Shown here in pieces: positions 1 to 7,441 of a stretch of DNA of 64,000 bases. Within the stretch, counting starts at the first letter, position 1. Each line of letters begins with the position of its first letter. The stretch covers positions 1,736,001 to 1,800,000 of the forward strand of contig NC_018025.1 of assembly GCF_000266945.1 (NCBI RefSeq), written 5' to 3'. Source of the DNA: Desulfomonile tiedjei DSM 6799. GTDB taxonomy: Bacteria; Desulfobacterota; Desulfomonilia; Desulfomonilales; Desulfomonilaceae. Position numbers and translations under genes: made by a program. The notes under the pieces are model-generated. The model was not told the origin of the DNA and searched no databases. It was given only the letters and a program-made list of their open reading frames with translations.

Positions 1-303
1 AGACATATTCAAAGCATTGGAGGTAGCTGCAGCAATATAAAGAAATGTATTGGAAGCAGTTACTCCGAGAAACGCCGTTACCACCAAGTAGCCGAGATGT
101 TTCTTCATACCGATCATCTCGCTGCGCAAGGCATTCATTACGAATGGCAGCAATACAATGGAAGCAATTACCGAACGAAGAACAGTCAGGGTCACAGGTG
201 GTACGGTGTCCGCCAGGATTCTGGCAACAATAAAATTACCGGACCAGATGATCATAGCTGCTATAACGAACAGATATCCTTTGACAAACCGATAATTCTG
301 CAA
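1..303 (-). CDS. DMT/EamA-family permease, N-terminal part
   Basis: Partial gene that runs off the left edge; about 101 N-terminal residues are visible. The translation has hydrophobic segments and the stretch IWSGNFIVARILADTVPP followed by LTVLRSVIASIVLLPF, which is typical of the first two helices of EamA-domain (drug/metabolite transporter) permeases. These are inner-membrane exporters of amino acids or metabolites; the substrate cannot be told. I place the start at a TTG (301-303) because GAGGA lies just upstream at a suitable distance; an in-frame GTG at 313-315 is the alternative. The family usually has ten helices and about 300 residues, so roughly two thirds lie outside the window. 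Confidence 0.75.
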   Translation of the reverse strand, partial: MQNYRFVKGYLFVIAAMIIWSGNFIVARILADTVPPVTLTVLRSVIASIVLLPFVMNALRSEMIGMKKHLGYLVVTAFLGVTASNTFLYIAAATSNALNMS

Positions 304-370
304 AAGTATCCTCACAACCGATTATAACGACAACACTTTAGTCCGTTCCTATCCGGAAAAGAAGCCTCGA

Positions 371-500
371 TACCGATTCGCTTTTATGAACCCAATTTTG
401 GCCGGAACGGAGGCCGACCATTACCTGTTGATGGTAGGGTCCGGCGTCTCTGCCGGACCTCCCGGTTTCATTAAATTATTGGCGAAATGCGATTTTTTTG
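371..500. repeat. Decayed R2/R1 repeat fragments
   Basis: Upstream of the permease lies an R2-type left end (ATACCGATTCGC at about 371) and, at 433-464, a fragment of the R1 centre (GGTAGGGTCCGGCGTC followed by its inverted partner). The match is partial and the ends cannot be fixed, so this is probably a degraded nested copy. Confidence 0.45.
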
Positions 501-584
501 GCAGAAGAAACGGAGCGAGAATATCCCTACTAAAGAAGTGTTGCCGAATTGTGCTCTGAGTGTTTCGCCAAAAGACGTGATGGT

Positions 585-1388
585 TCACATGTCATGAGTA
601 ATGGCGATTTTCTCGAACATAATCGTCATTCCCGCGGCAAGCCGGTAAATCGATTCTACCGTCAGATTCTCGTCAGCCGTGTCGTCAAAGAAGACGTTGA
701 GCGACGATTCCATACCGCTGTCAGGTCTCCAATAGCAGATCAACATGGGTATTGTGGGCAAAGGATGCAAAATCACCGCGATGTCTGAATTGAAAGCACG
801 AGGTGCACGTTTTGCAGCAAAGATATGAATCATGTGCTCGAAAAGATCCGTATGTGTATCAGCCACTCTCTTGAGCGGTTTTTCACAACGTTGACCGAAT
901 AGCGGAGCCCATGCAAGACCATCTTTGAGTTCGCGAAGCGGAACCCAGTTGCCTGTCACCGGTTTACCCGCGCAGGATACTACGTAATTGAGAATCGGTA
1001 TGGTGATCCATCCGTGGATGTGGCAAACTGACGTGACATTCCCTCGGGTATCGACGTGAAAGTCTTTTCCAAGGGATTTGATAGTCAGCAAGCCGCCCGC
1101 GAACGACGCGCCCAATCGTTCTGCTGAAGAAGCCAAGTCAATATGGCTGATTTCCCGTCTCAACTGCTCCAGTGCTTCAGCTTCTCCACGTTCCAAAGTC
1201 CTGGAATCGGAATTTGCAACACTGAACATTTCGAGGGCGTTTCTATCCATATGCGGGCAATCTTTTAATCGCTGATCGCCCTTGAATACCGCCGCTGCAA
1301 AAGCGAAACAGGTGGGGACACGACAGTCCCGGCAATTGGTACGGGGCAATATTTTGAAGATTTCCATAGCATTTGTCAGTTGGATCAT
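585..1388 (-). CDS. Fe-S cluster protein with DUF3786 domain
   Basis: Protein of 267 residues. The N-terminus carries four cysteines in a CxxC-x4-C-x16-C arrangement (CRDCRVPTC, then CPH), the [4Fe-4S] motif seen at the start of corrinoid Fe-S proteins of the acetyl-CoA pathway and in several redox proteins of anaerobes. The remaining 200 residues resemble the DUF3786 domain of deltaproteobacteria and other anaerobes, which has no assigned function. No signal peptide or membrane helix is seen, so it should be cytoplasmic. The ATG at 1388 has GGAG eight bases upstream. It stands alone, divergent from the next gene. A role in electron transfer or corrinoid handling is only inferred. Confidence 0.72.
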   Translation of the reverse strand: MIQLTNAMEIFKILPRTNCRDCRVPTCFAFAAAVFKGDQRLKDCPHMDRNALEMFSVANSDSRTLERGEAEALEQLRREISHIDLASSAERLGASFAGGLLTIKSLGKDFHVDTRGNVTSVCHIHGWITIPILNYVVSCAGKPVTGNWVPLRELKDGLAWAPLFGQRCEKPLKRVADTHTDLFEHMIHIFAAKRAPRAFNSDIAVILHPLPTIPMLICYWRPDSGMESSLNVFFDDTADENLTVESIYRLAAGMTIMFEKIAITHDM

Positions 1389-1672
1389 TTATTTGCTCCA
1401 ATCATCCGTCCATCTCTATACGTATGATGCGACTGATGTGATTGTCCGGCAAATCTCTCAGGGAAAAGGTCTTCACAAGAGAGAATTTTGACCATGTACT
1501 GTAGCATAATTTTCCACTTTAGAAAATCCCCTGCAGCTCGCTCATATTCTGTCATCCTCTGCTTGATGAATCCTCTTTTTTATTTTATACGAGCTGCGAA
1601 ATTGTCTGGATAAATCTCTATAAGGAGCGGCATAATAAAAGCTGAACACAATTTTGCATGGAGGAATGTGCC

Positions 1673-2044
1673 GTGAAAATTCGTATCATCATCGGTAACA
1701 TAGTTATGGACGCCGAATTGAACGACTCGCCTACCTCCGAGAAAATAGTGGAGGCCTTGCCTCTTGAGACGTTCTTCAGCACATGGGGAGACGAGATCTA
1801 TTTTTCCGTTCCTGTCAAGTCTGTCCTCGATGAGACAGCACAACAAGAGGTGCAGATAGGCGATCTGGGGTATTGGCCTTCGGGCAACGCTTTTTGTGTT
1901 TTCTTCGGTCCTACTCCCGTGAGCACTGGCGGCAAAATCATCCCCGCTTCCCCGGTAAATATCATTGGTAAGGTGATTGGCGACGCGACGCTGTTCAAGA
2001 AGGTCATGGGGGAGAGAACGGTACGAGTCGAATGTAGTCGGTAG
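1673..2044 (+). CDS. Cyclophilin-like fold protein
   Basis: Small protein of 123 residues that begins KIRIIIGNIVMDAEL and contains GDEIYFSVPV and GDLGYWPSGNAFCVFFGP. This pattern matches the Cyclophil_like/TM1367 family, a beta-barrel with the cyclophilin fold but without proven prolyl-isomerase activity. I choose the GTG at 1673 because TGGAGGA sits eight bases before it; an upstream ATG at 1658 overlaps that ribosome-binding site and is less likely. Probably cytoplasmic. Its 3' end faces the next gene with only three bases between the stop codons. Confidence 0.75.
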   Translation: MKIRIIIGNIVMDAELNDSPTSEKIVEALPLETFFSTWGDEIYFSVPVKSVLDETAQQEVQIGDLGYWPSGNAFCVFFGPTPVSTGGKIIPASPVNIIGKVIGDATLFKKVMGERTVRVECSR

Positions 2045-2047
2045 CGT

Positions 2048-2665
2048 TCAGTCCTTGTTCAAAGAAGCTCCTTTTACCGGAGTCAACGCAATTTTCTTTT
2101 TCTGGAGAGATTCTGCAGTCGCATAATCCTGTTTCGCGAGATCGGACCGGCTTATGGATTCGTACAGCATTGCTCTGTGCCGATATGCTGTCGCGTTTTC
2201 CGGATCGCATAGTATGGCTGCAGAGAAATAAGCATGAGCATCCCTTAAGTAACCTCTCTGCATCAACTCGTTCCCCTTGGCGACATGTTTCTCGGAATTC
2301 TGAGCGTTGTTGTCGTAAACGAGTACTTGTTCATTGGAAAACATGCTTTCTCCTGCCTGATTCCAAGCAGTGACGGCGAAGTAGTAGATCTTCTCTTTTT
2401 CCATGCCCTGCAGCAGGATAGAACAAGCATCGGAGTTGACGGTACCTCGATATTCGCCTCTCTCGGTTCCCCAGAAAACCGTGTACGTGTGAGCGTCCGG
2501 GACACGTTCCCATACCAATTCGATTCCCGCGGGTAATGCCCGTAAGCTTAATTCGGATGGAGGCTTTGGGGCCGTGCCTATTCCTGATTTATCTGTCCCA
2601 ATACAGGACGAGAGGGCCAGACAAACCAATACGCACAATACTATGTAGGGAATTCTTCTAACCAC
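2048..2665 (-). CDS. Lipoprotein with fibronectin type III domain and TPR
   Basis: Protein of 205 residues. It begins with a lipoprotein signal peptide: MVRRIP, a hydrophobic run and the lipobox LSSC at about residue 21. Residues about 35-115 form a fibronectin type III-like beta sandwich (PSELSLRALPAGIELVWERV followed by YTVFWGTERGEY and YYFAVTAWNQAGES). Residues about 125-185 look like two tetratricopeptide repeats (GNELMQRGYLRDAHAYFSAA and YRHRAMLYESISRSDLAKQDY). It is likely anchored to the outer or inner membrane and used for protein contacts in the periplasm; no enzyme motif is visible. It converges with the cyclophilin-like gene. Confidence 0.72.
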   Translation of the reverse strand: MVRRIPYIVLCVLVCLALSSCIGTDKSGIGTAPKPPSELSLRALPAGIELVWERVPDAHTYTVFWGTERGEYRGTVNSDACSILLQGMEKEKIYYFAVTAWNQAGESMFSNEQVLVYDNNAQNSEKHVAKGNELMQRGYLRDAHAYFSAAILCDPENATAYRHRAMLYESISRSDLAKQDYATAESLQKKKIALTPVKGASLNKD

Positions 2666-2805
2666 ACCTCATCCCCCTTTCCAAAAAACACATATAATTC
2701 GTTTGTAACCATTATGCAAGAATCATTTCACTATGGATACAACTCCTGAATTATGTCGCGGGAATACGAAGTCAGAATTGCATGGGCGAAATTCCTTTGA
2801 GACTC

Positions 2806-3127
2806 ATACCGATTCGCTTTTGTTTTTATAGCGATTGCCAAAAATTTTGACGTTTATCCCATGCTCCAACACAAGATACTGGTGGGGACCGGCGTCCCTG
2901 CCGGTCCATTCTATCGATATCATTGATCATATTGAAGATGTGCCGGCACGGAGGCACGGCACCCACCAATATTCCTAAGTTTTCAACCGGACACTAATTT
3001 TGGCAATTCGTATATAATCTGGCAGGCTTGAGGTATCCTTCGCTCCGGACGACGCAAGGCCGTCTAATCACTCCGCTCAGAACACCTCAGCCTTCGCCAT
3101 CTTATATGCATAATTGCGAAATGGTAT
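2806..3127. repeat. R2 repeat split by a nested R1 element
   Basis: An R2 unit runs from ATACCGATTCGC at 2806 to GCGAAATGGTAT at 3127. Its body contains the shared phrase for TCCTTCGCTCCGGACGACGC. It is broken by an R1 element (2829-3012) inserted in the TATA of its left arm. Removing R1 plus one TA restores the arrangement seen in the intact R2 copy at 16787-16922. Confidence 0.8.
2829..3012. repeat. R1 MITE-like element, complete copy
   Basis: Unit of 184 bases. The ends are inverted repeats (TAGCGATTGCCAAAA at the left, TTTTGGCAATTCGTA at the right) flanked by TA. The centre holds two GC-rich hairpins, GGGACCGGCGTCCCTGCCGG and the GCCGGCACGGAGGC region. No reading frame of note. A TA target and short ends resemble non-autonomous relatives of IS630/Tc1-mariner elements; that link is inferred. 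Confidence 0.8.
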
Positions 3128-3135
3128 CAGATGAT

Positions 3136-3164
3136 TTGACTTGAAATAGTAAGTATGGTATAAA
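3136..3164 (+). promoter_or_regulatory. Sigma-70-type promoter for the PPIase gene
   Basis: TTGACT (3136-3141), a spacer of exactly 17 bases, then TATAAA (3159-3164). It lies just after an R2 repeat and about 70 bases before the GTG at 3232, which has its own AAGGAG site. Confidence 0.65.
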
Positions 3165-3231
3165 CTCCGACGATACGGAAAATAGTTAGTTATATTTGAA
3201 TGTTACATAAAAACAAGAAAAGGAGACTTCA

Positions 3232-4119
3232 GTGTCAAGCAATCACTCTCGGCACATTTGGATTGCAGCAACGTTCATGATGCTTCTGCTGGTGAGCGCT
3301 CCGCACTCTTTCGCCCAGACCGACAAAGTCGTGGCAAAGATCGGTAATCAGACCGTAACTGAGTCCGACCTCAAAGAAATCTCGAATGCAGTACCGGAGA
3401 AGTTTCGCCACCTGTACCTTACTCCTGAAGGTAGGAAAAAAACCTTGGATTATGTGGTGAACATCTATGTGCTCGCCGCGGAAGCCGAAAGACTGGGGAT
3501 GGACAAGAAGCCCGAAACTGACAAGCTCCTGCAGTTTACCCGACGAGATCTCCTTGCAAGATTGTACCTCGATCAGATGAGCAAAGATTTGCCCGCACCC
3601 ACCGATGCGGAAGCCAAAGAATTTTACGAGGCGAATAAGGCCCAATACGCCACTCCCGAAAGTGTCCACCTGCATCACATTCTGGTCTCCTCTGAAAAGG
3701 AAGCGAAGGATGCGATGGACAAATTGAAGAAGGGCGAGAAATTCGCGGACCTGGCAAGCCAGATTTCGATCTGCCCGAGCAAGATGAAAGGCGGAAATTT
3801 GGAATGGCTGCCCAAAGGAAGCCTGGTGCCGGAAATCGAAGAAGTGGCATTCAGCATGAAGAACGGTCAGATTACAGGACCGGTAAAATCAAAGTTCGGA
3901 TATCACGTTCTTCTGCTGGAAGATAAAAAGCCGGCCCAGGAAAACAGCTTCGATCAGGTTAAAGAGTACATTCTGGAACAGCTTCGGTTCCAAAAACAAC
4001 AAGATCATTATGAAAAGATTTCCAATGACTTGCGGAAGAAAATGCAGGTACAAATTAACGATCAGAATTTACCGTCCGGAGTTCCCATTCCGGCAGGCCC
4101 GACCTCAGCGCCCAAGTGA
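3232..4119 (+). CDS. Secreted parvulin-type peptidyl-prolyl isomerase (PpiC/SurA-like)
   Basis: Protein of 295 residues. Residues 1-28 form a signal peptide ending SFAQ. A SurA-like helical N-terminal region (about 30-130, with VVAKIGNQTVTESDL) is followed by one parvulin rotamase domain at about 140-240: VHLHHILVSSEKEAKDAMDK, the GGNLEWLPKGSLVPEIEEVAF segment and the closing GPVKSKFGYHVLLLEDKKP. It should catalyse cis-trans isomerisation of prolyl bonds and assist folding of exported proteins in the periplasm. The tail is Pro-rich. The start is a GTG with AAGGAG nine bases upstream. The gene is monocistronic, with a sigma-70-type promoter before it and a hairpin after it. Confidence 0.85.
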   Translation: MSSNHSRHIWIAATFMMLLLVSAPHSFAQTDKVVAKIGNQTVTESDLKEISNAVPEKFRHLYLTPEGRKKTLDYVVNIYVLAAEAERLGMDKKPETDKLLQFTRRDLLARLYLDQMSKDLPAPTDAEAKEFYEANKAQYATPESVHLHHILVSSEKEAKDAMDKLKKGEKFADLASQISICPSKMKGGNLEWLPKGSLVPEIEEVAFSMKNGQITGPVKSKFGYHVLLLEDKKPAQENSFDQVKEYILEQLRFQKQQDHYEKISNDLRKKMQVQINDQNLPSGVPIPAGPTSAPK

Positions 4120-4147
4120 TGCTTTGAATTCGTACATATAACCCTCA

Positions 4148-4181
4148 GGGAGGAGACCTTCTTGTGAGAAGTTTTCCTCCC
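4148..4181. terminator. Hairpin at a convergent junction (CTTCTTGTGAGAAG core)
   Basis: GGGAGGA and its complement TTTCCTCCC enclose the core ACCTTCTTGTGAGAAGT. It lies between the stop of the PPIase gene (plus strand) and the stop of the next minus-strand gene, so it could end transcription from both sides. The plus-strand exit is moderately T-rich. Confidence 0.6.
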
Positions 4182-4195
4182 CAGACTTCCTTCTC

Positions 4196-4990
4196 TTATT
4201 CCTCCAACGGAATAAACATCTCCTCCGCTTCTTCGGTAAATTCGCTCATGTCCCCGACCTGCTGCTGAATTCTATCGAAAGCTTCTTCCGCTGTTCGCGT
4301 CTTCAGGTCTTCTTCCCGGACCATAATGGAAACGAGTTCATTAAAGTAGTGTTCGTTGGTGAGATATATTCTCATCAGAATGTCGAGAGTCTCTTCATCG
4401 CTCACTTCCAGGTCGTCGGGCTTGAGTTCGCCGCGATCCAGCTTGACCATGAAATCCGCGGGAAAAGAGGCTGCATCTTCGTCTTCGGGCTCGCCCGATT
4501 TTACGGAGGGCCGGATGATCTTGTCCTGAAACGCGGATGCCACAACTCGAATGTCCAGCCTGGAAAGGAGCTGTGTGAAGGTTGCGTCATCTTCCTCAAG
4601 AAAACTTACCATCCAGTGATAGGCCGTTTGGGGGTCTGTTACCCCCTTTGTAGAAAACAGTTCCTGATCCAAATCGAGAATAGCTTGGACCCGTTCCGGA
4701 TTGACGAGAGACAATACGCCAATATGCGTAGAACTCTGGGATTTCATAATCCTGAAAAGAGTTCTATCCCCGATACCTTCGACAACATCGCGGCTTTTGT
4801 CGTCATCCATCAAAAACAGCAGTTCCTGCGCAGATTTCGGATCTTTAAGAGCCTGATGGCTCACGAGCGAAATCTGCTCATCCCGGGGAAGGCTTTCCAT
4901 GATTTGAGATGCTTCTCTCCGGTCGGTCTTCAAAAGGTCAACAACTCGTTTTCCTCGAGCAGTGACGGGAACAAGGATCGTATCCTGCAT
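4196..4990 (-). CDS. Acidic cytoplasmic protein resembling DUF6178
   Basis: Protein of 264 residues, acidic and mostly helical, without signal peptide or membrane segment. Helical-repeat stretches such as QIMESLPRDEQISLVSHQAL, LFLMDDDKSRDVVEGIGDRT and DLDQELFSTKGVTDPQTAYH recall the DUF6178 and MgtE-N-like proteins of deltaproteobacteria; I give this only as a resemblance. The ATG at 4990 shares its A with the TAA stop of the upstream gene (TAATG) and has AGGAG before it, so the two are translationally coupled. The function is not known. The C-terminus is rich in Glu and may be disordered. Confidence 0.6.
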   Translation of the reverse strand: MQDTILVPVTARGKRVVDLLKTDRREASQIMESLPRDEQISLVSHQALKDPKSAQELLFLMDDDKSRDVVEGIGDRTLFRIMKSQSSTHIGVLSLVNPERVQAILDLDQELFSTKGVTDPQTAYHWMVSFLEEDDATFTQLLSRLDIRVVASAFQDKIIRPSVKSGEPEDEDAASFPADFMVKLDRGELKPDDLEVSDEETLDILMRIYLTNEHYFNELVSIMVREEDLKTRTAEEAFDRIQQQVGDMSEFTEEAEEMFIPLEE

Positions 4991-5529
4991 TACATCTCCT
5001 CGTCTCTCACCCAATGGGGATCTTCAATTGCTCGGACGGTTTCCAACATGGAGTCGTCTCCTCCGAAATCCTCCTCCGTCCATCCCTCATTGGGTGGAGC
5101 GTACGATTCTCCGAGATTGAGGACTATACGTCCTTTTTCTCTGCTGATTGCCATCAGTTGGAGGGCTCGGACAAGTGAAAAATGGTTCTCCTCATCGTTA
5201 CCGTCTCTGATGGAAAAGATCACGTTTCTTAATGTGTTCGCGTGGGCCTTATCCAACTGAATTCCCTTCGTGGCCAGGACAGAATCGAGGGAAGGCGGAA
5301 TCGAATCGTCCTGAACTGAATTCAGCAGGAATTCCAGCAGCTCCCGTGAAAGCCGGACAAGATGTCGCATGCTGAAGGCCAACGTCACAGCATCCATATC
5401 CAACGGATTATTGCTCACCAGTTCAAGGTAGCTCGCTTCTCTTCCGGAATTTTCTGAGCAAAATTCAGTAAAGTTCTGGAAATCCTCGCTTACTTCCGGA
5501 CTGACATTAATTTCCTGGTCCAATGGCAT
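4990..5529 (-). CDS. Unknown acidic protein coupled to the downstream DUF6178-like gene
   Basis: Protein of 179 residues that I do not recognise. It is acidic and helical, with no signal peptide, metal motif or nucleotide-binding motif. Around residues 90-150 it reads DKAHANTLRNVIFSIRDGND and NHFSLVRALQLMAISREKGR. The stop codon overlaps the next start by one base, so both proteins are probably made together and may form a complex. In some DUF6178 proteins the family region is longer than the downstream gene here, so a split ancestral gene is possible, but I cannot show it from this sequence alone. Confidence 0.55.
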   Translation of the reverse strand: MPLDQEINVSPEVSEDFQNFTEFCSENSGREASYLELVSNNPLDMDAVTLAFSMRHLVRLSRELLEFLLNSVQDDSIPPSLDSVLATKGIQLDKAHANTLRNVIFSIRDGNDEENHFSLVRALQLMAISREKGRIVLNLGESYAPPNEGWTEEDFGGDDSMLETVRAIEDPHWVRDEEM

Positions 5530-5998
5530 CGTGAGATCCTCCTGGGAATCCGGGCATTCTAACGATCTACTCTGCGGCTTGCAAGGAGTATGGCCTTACT
5601 CATGCATTTCCAACCATGTACAATATATAATTCTAAAGCCATGGCCGACAAGTACTCAATAAATGCTACACACAATTGTGAATCGTCAAGCGACAGCTTG
5701 CCGCTTTCATTCAGGAATGGAACGCTTTGAGAGTTCTTTTGACAGATGTTTGCAGTAGCGAACCCGGCGAGCACCTTCGTTGAAAGATGAAAGATCGGGA
5801 AACACAAGCCCTGAGGCTCTGACTCCTTAGGATTTAATCAACTTCATTCGTGGAATTGCGAGCCGAATAAGACTTATATAAGAGATGGAATGGACAATTG
5901 CGGGCGGCTTTTATTTGGGCTCGACAACAGAGCCAACATTTTCTGCAGAATCTTCCGCGATAACGTGACAGAGCCTGTTGTGCGTGCGATTATTACTA
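5530..5998. other. Gene-free stretch before the R1/R5 repeat
   Basis: Some 470 bases without a credible gene. A short minus-strand frame (5559-5807) has no family features and no ribosome-binding site. On the minus strand TTGTCG and TATATT around 5623-5652 could form a weak promoter for the 4990-5529 gene. Nothing else is recognised. Confidence 0.45.
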
Positions 5999-6370
5999 TA
6001 GCAGTTGCCAAAATTAATGTCCGATTGAGGATCGGAGTATTGGTGGGTGCCGGCCTCCGTGCCGGCACATCTTCAATATGATCCATGATATCGATAGAAT
6101 GGACCGGCAGGGAGAGACTGTCTCAAAAATCGAAAGTCATCCCGGACCGTGGCACGAAATTCCCATCATCTTCCCGGCCTGATTGTAAGGGCGGACCTGC
6201 GTGTCCGCCCAAATGAGGGCAGACACATAGGTCTGCCCCTACCAGGGATGGAGAATCGTGGCACGATGTTTTGTGCCTTCGAGATTTTTGAGGCACTTTC
6301 GGGACGCCGGCCCCTACTAATATCTTGTACTGGAGCGTGGGATAAACGTCAGAATTTTTGCCAATCGCTA
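5999..6370. repeat. R1 element interrupted by an R5 element
   Basis: An inverted copy of R1: left end TAGCAGTTGCC at 5999, right end GCCAATCGCTA at 6370, both flanked by TA. The R1 body is cut at its central GGCAGGGACGCC by an R5 element (6114-6300), with GGGA present on both sides. Without the insert the unit is about 181 bases, equal to the other full copies. Confidence 0.85.
6114..6300. mobile_element. R5 MITE-like element inside R1
   Basis: Element of 187 bases. The ends are imperfect inverted repeats (GAGACTGTCTCAAAAATCG and the complement of its partner, GAAAGTGCCTCAAAAATC), with a second inverted pair CGTGGCACGA inside each end. Two internal hairpins are present (GGGCGGACCTGCGTGTCCGC and GGGCAGACACATAGGTCTGC). 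It is flanked by direct GGGA repeats (6110-6113 and 6301-6304), a four-base target duplication. It has no coding capacity. Confidence 0.85.
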
Positions 6371-6467
6371 TAAGCGTATCGATCCATCTCGCGTCGAGAA
6401 GGGCATATTTGAGAAACGACAATAGAAAGCACCATTCAGGAAAAAACTGCGCCGGAATGAAAACCTC

Positions 6468-6495
6468 TTGACAATACAACAGTATAAGTTATATT
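6468..6495 (+). promoter_or_regulatory. Sigma-70-type promoter before the reductase ATPase genes
   Basis: TTGACA (6468-6473), a 16-base spacer and TATATT (6490-6495). It lies about 155 bases before the ATG at 6651 and is the only clear promoter of the benzoyl-CoA block. The leader may hold a regulatory site, but I see no defined operator. Confidence 0.6.
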
Positions 6496-6650
6496 CAGCT
6501 TAGAAGCGATGCCAAATACCAGTCAAGTTTCAAACCCGAACCGGCATCAAGAGAAAAACTGGTTTTGGACGCTATTATCCTGCTTGCGGAAGAGCCTACG
6601 AAGGTTTGAGCGCGAGTACCACACGGCCGACAGGGGAAGTAGGTTTCCAT

Positions 6651-7424
6651 ATGATCACTGCAGGGATTGACTGTGGTGCAAAGAACACTAAGACGGTCAT
6701 TCTGAAAGACGGACGGATAGTCGGAAAAGGTATGGTTCTCACCGGTTTCGAGCAGGCAGCGGCTATCAAAGAATCACTGCAGATTGCGCTAAAAGAAGCC
6801 GGGATTAATGAATACGATTTGAAAAGAATTGGCGGGACCGGTTCCGGCGCAAATGCCATTGTACAAGCAAACTTCAGAGTCAACGATATTAAAGCCATAG
6901 TTACGGCAGCACACTTCTTTTTTCCTGATTCCCGGACTGTTGTCGATGTTGGAGCCGAAGAAAGTCGCGCAGTGAAATGCGACGAAAATGGCGCAGTCGT
7001 GGATTTTGCGATCAACGAAAAATGTGCGGCAGGAGCAGGCGCATTCATCGAAGCCATGGGGAGAGCTCTCGAGACACCGCTGGAGGAAATGGGGAATCTC
7101 GCCTTTTCTTCAGACAATCCCATTCCCATGAATGCTCAGTGCGCCATCTTTGCTGAATCCGAAGTGGTGGGCCTTATACACGCGAAAGTAGAGAAAAGAG
7201 ACATTTGCAGGGCAATTCTCGATGCAATGGCAAGCCGGATCGCGTCCATGATCAGGCGCATCGGCGCGAATCCCGATATTGTCATGCTCGGTGGCGTTGC
7301 TTGTAATCCCGGATTCGTTACTGCCCTGAAGAGAGACCTGAACATCGATAGCGTGTACGTTCCGGAATTGCCGGAATATGGCGCTGCCGTGGGAGCTGCT
7401 GTTGCCGCTGCAGAAGCCAAATAG
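6651..7424 (+). CDS. Benzoyl-CoA reductase/2-hydroxyacyl-CoA dehydratase-type ATPase subunit (BcrD/BadG-like)
   Basis: Protein of 257 residues of the BcrAD/BadFG ASKHA ATPase family. It shows the phosphate-1 loop ITAGIDCGAKNTKTVIL, the central DVGAEESRAVKC, the cluster region NEKCAAGAGAFIEAMGRALE, AQCAIFAESEVVGLI, and the adenosine motif IVMLGGVACNPG. Cys in KCAAGAG and in AQCAIF are the ligands of the [4Fe-4S] cluster shared between two such subunits. In class I benzoyl-CoA reductases these subunits couple hydrolysis of two ATP to low-potential electron transfer. DVGAEESR differs from the usual DVGGQD, as in the BcrD/BadG branch. The ATG at 6651 follows AGGGGAAG. It pairs with the next gene. 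No catalytic subunits lie nearby. Confidence 0.82.
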   Translation: MITAGIDCGAKNTKTVILKDGRIVGKGMVLTGFEQAAAIKESLQIALKEAGINEYDLKRIGGTGSGANAIVQANFRVNDIKAIVTAAHFFFPDSRTVVDVGAEESRAVKCDENGAVVDFAINEKCAAGAGAFIEAMGRALETPLEEMGNLAFSSDNPIPMNAQCAIFAESEVVGLIHAKVEKRDICRAILDAMASRIASMIRRIGANPDIVMLGGVACNPGFVTALKRDLNIDSVYVPELPEYGAAVGAAVAAAEAK

Positions 7425-7441
7425 AGCATGTCGAAACCCTT

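Noticed and set aside
4349-5260. 303-codon plus-strand frame opposite the DUF6178-like pair
   Set aside because: The minus-strand pair has ribosome sites, a coupled stop-start and helical, acidic composition; the plus frame has none of these.
5559-5807. 82-codon minus-strand frame before the 4990-5529 gene
   Set aside because: No ribosome site, no family pattern and poor codon character.
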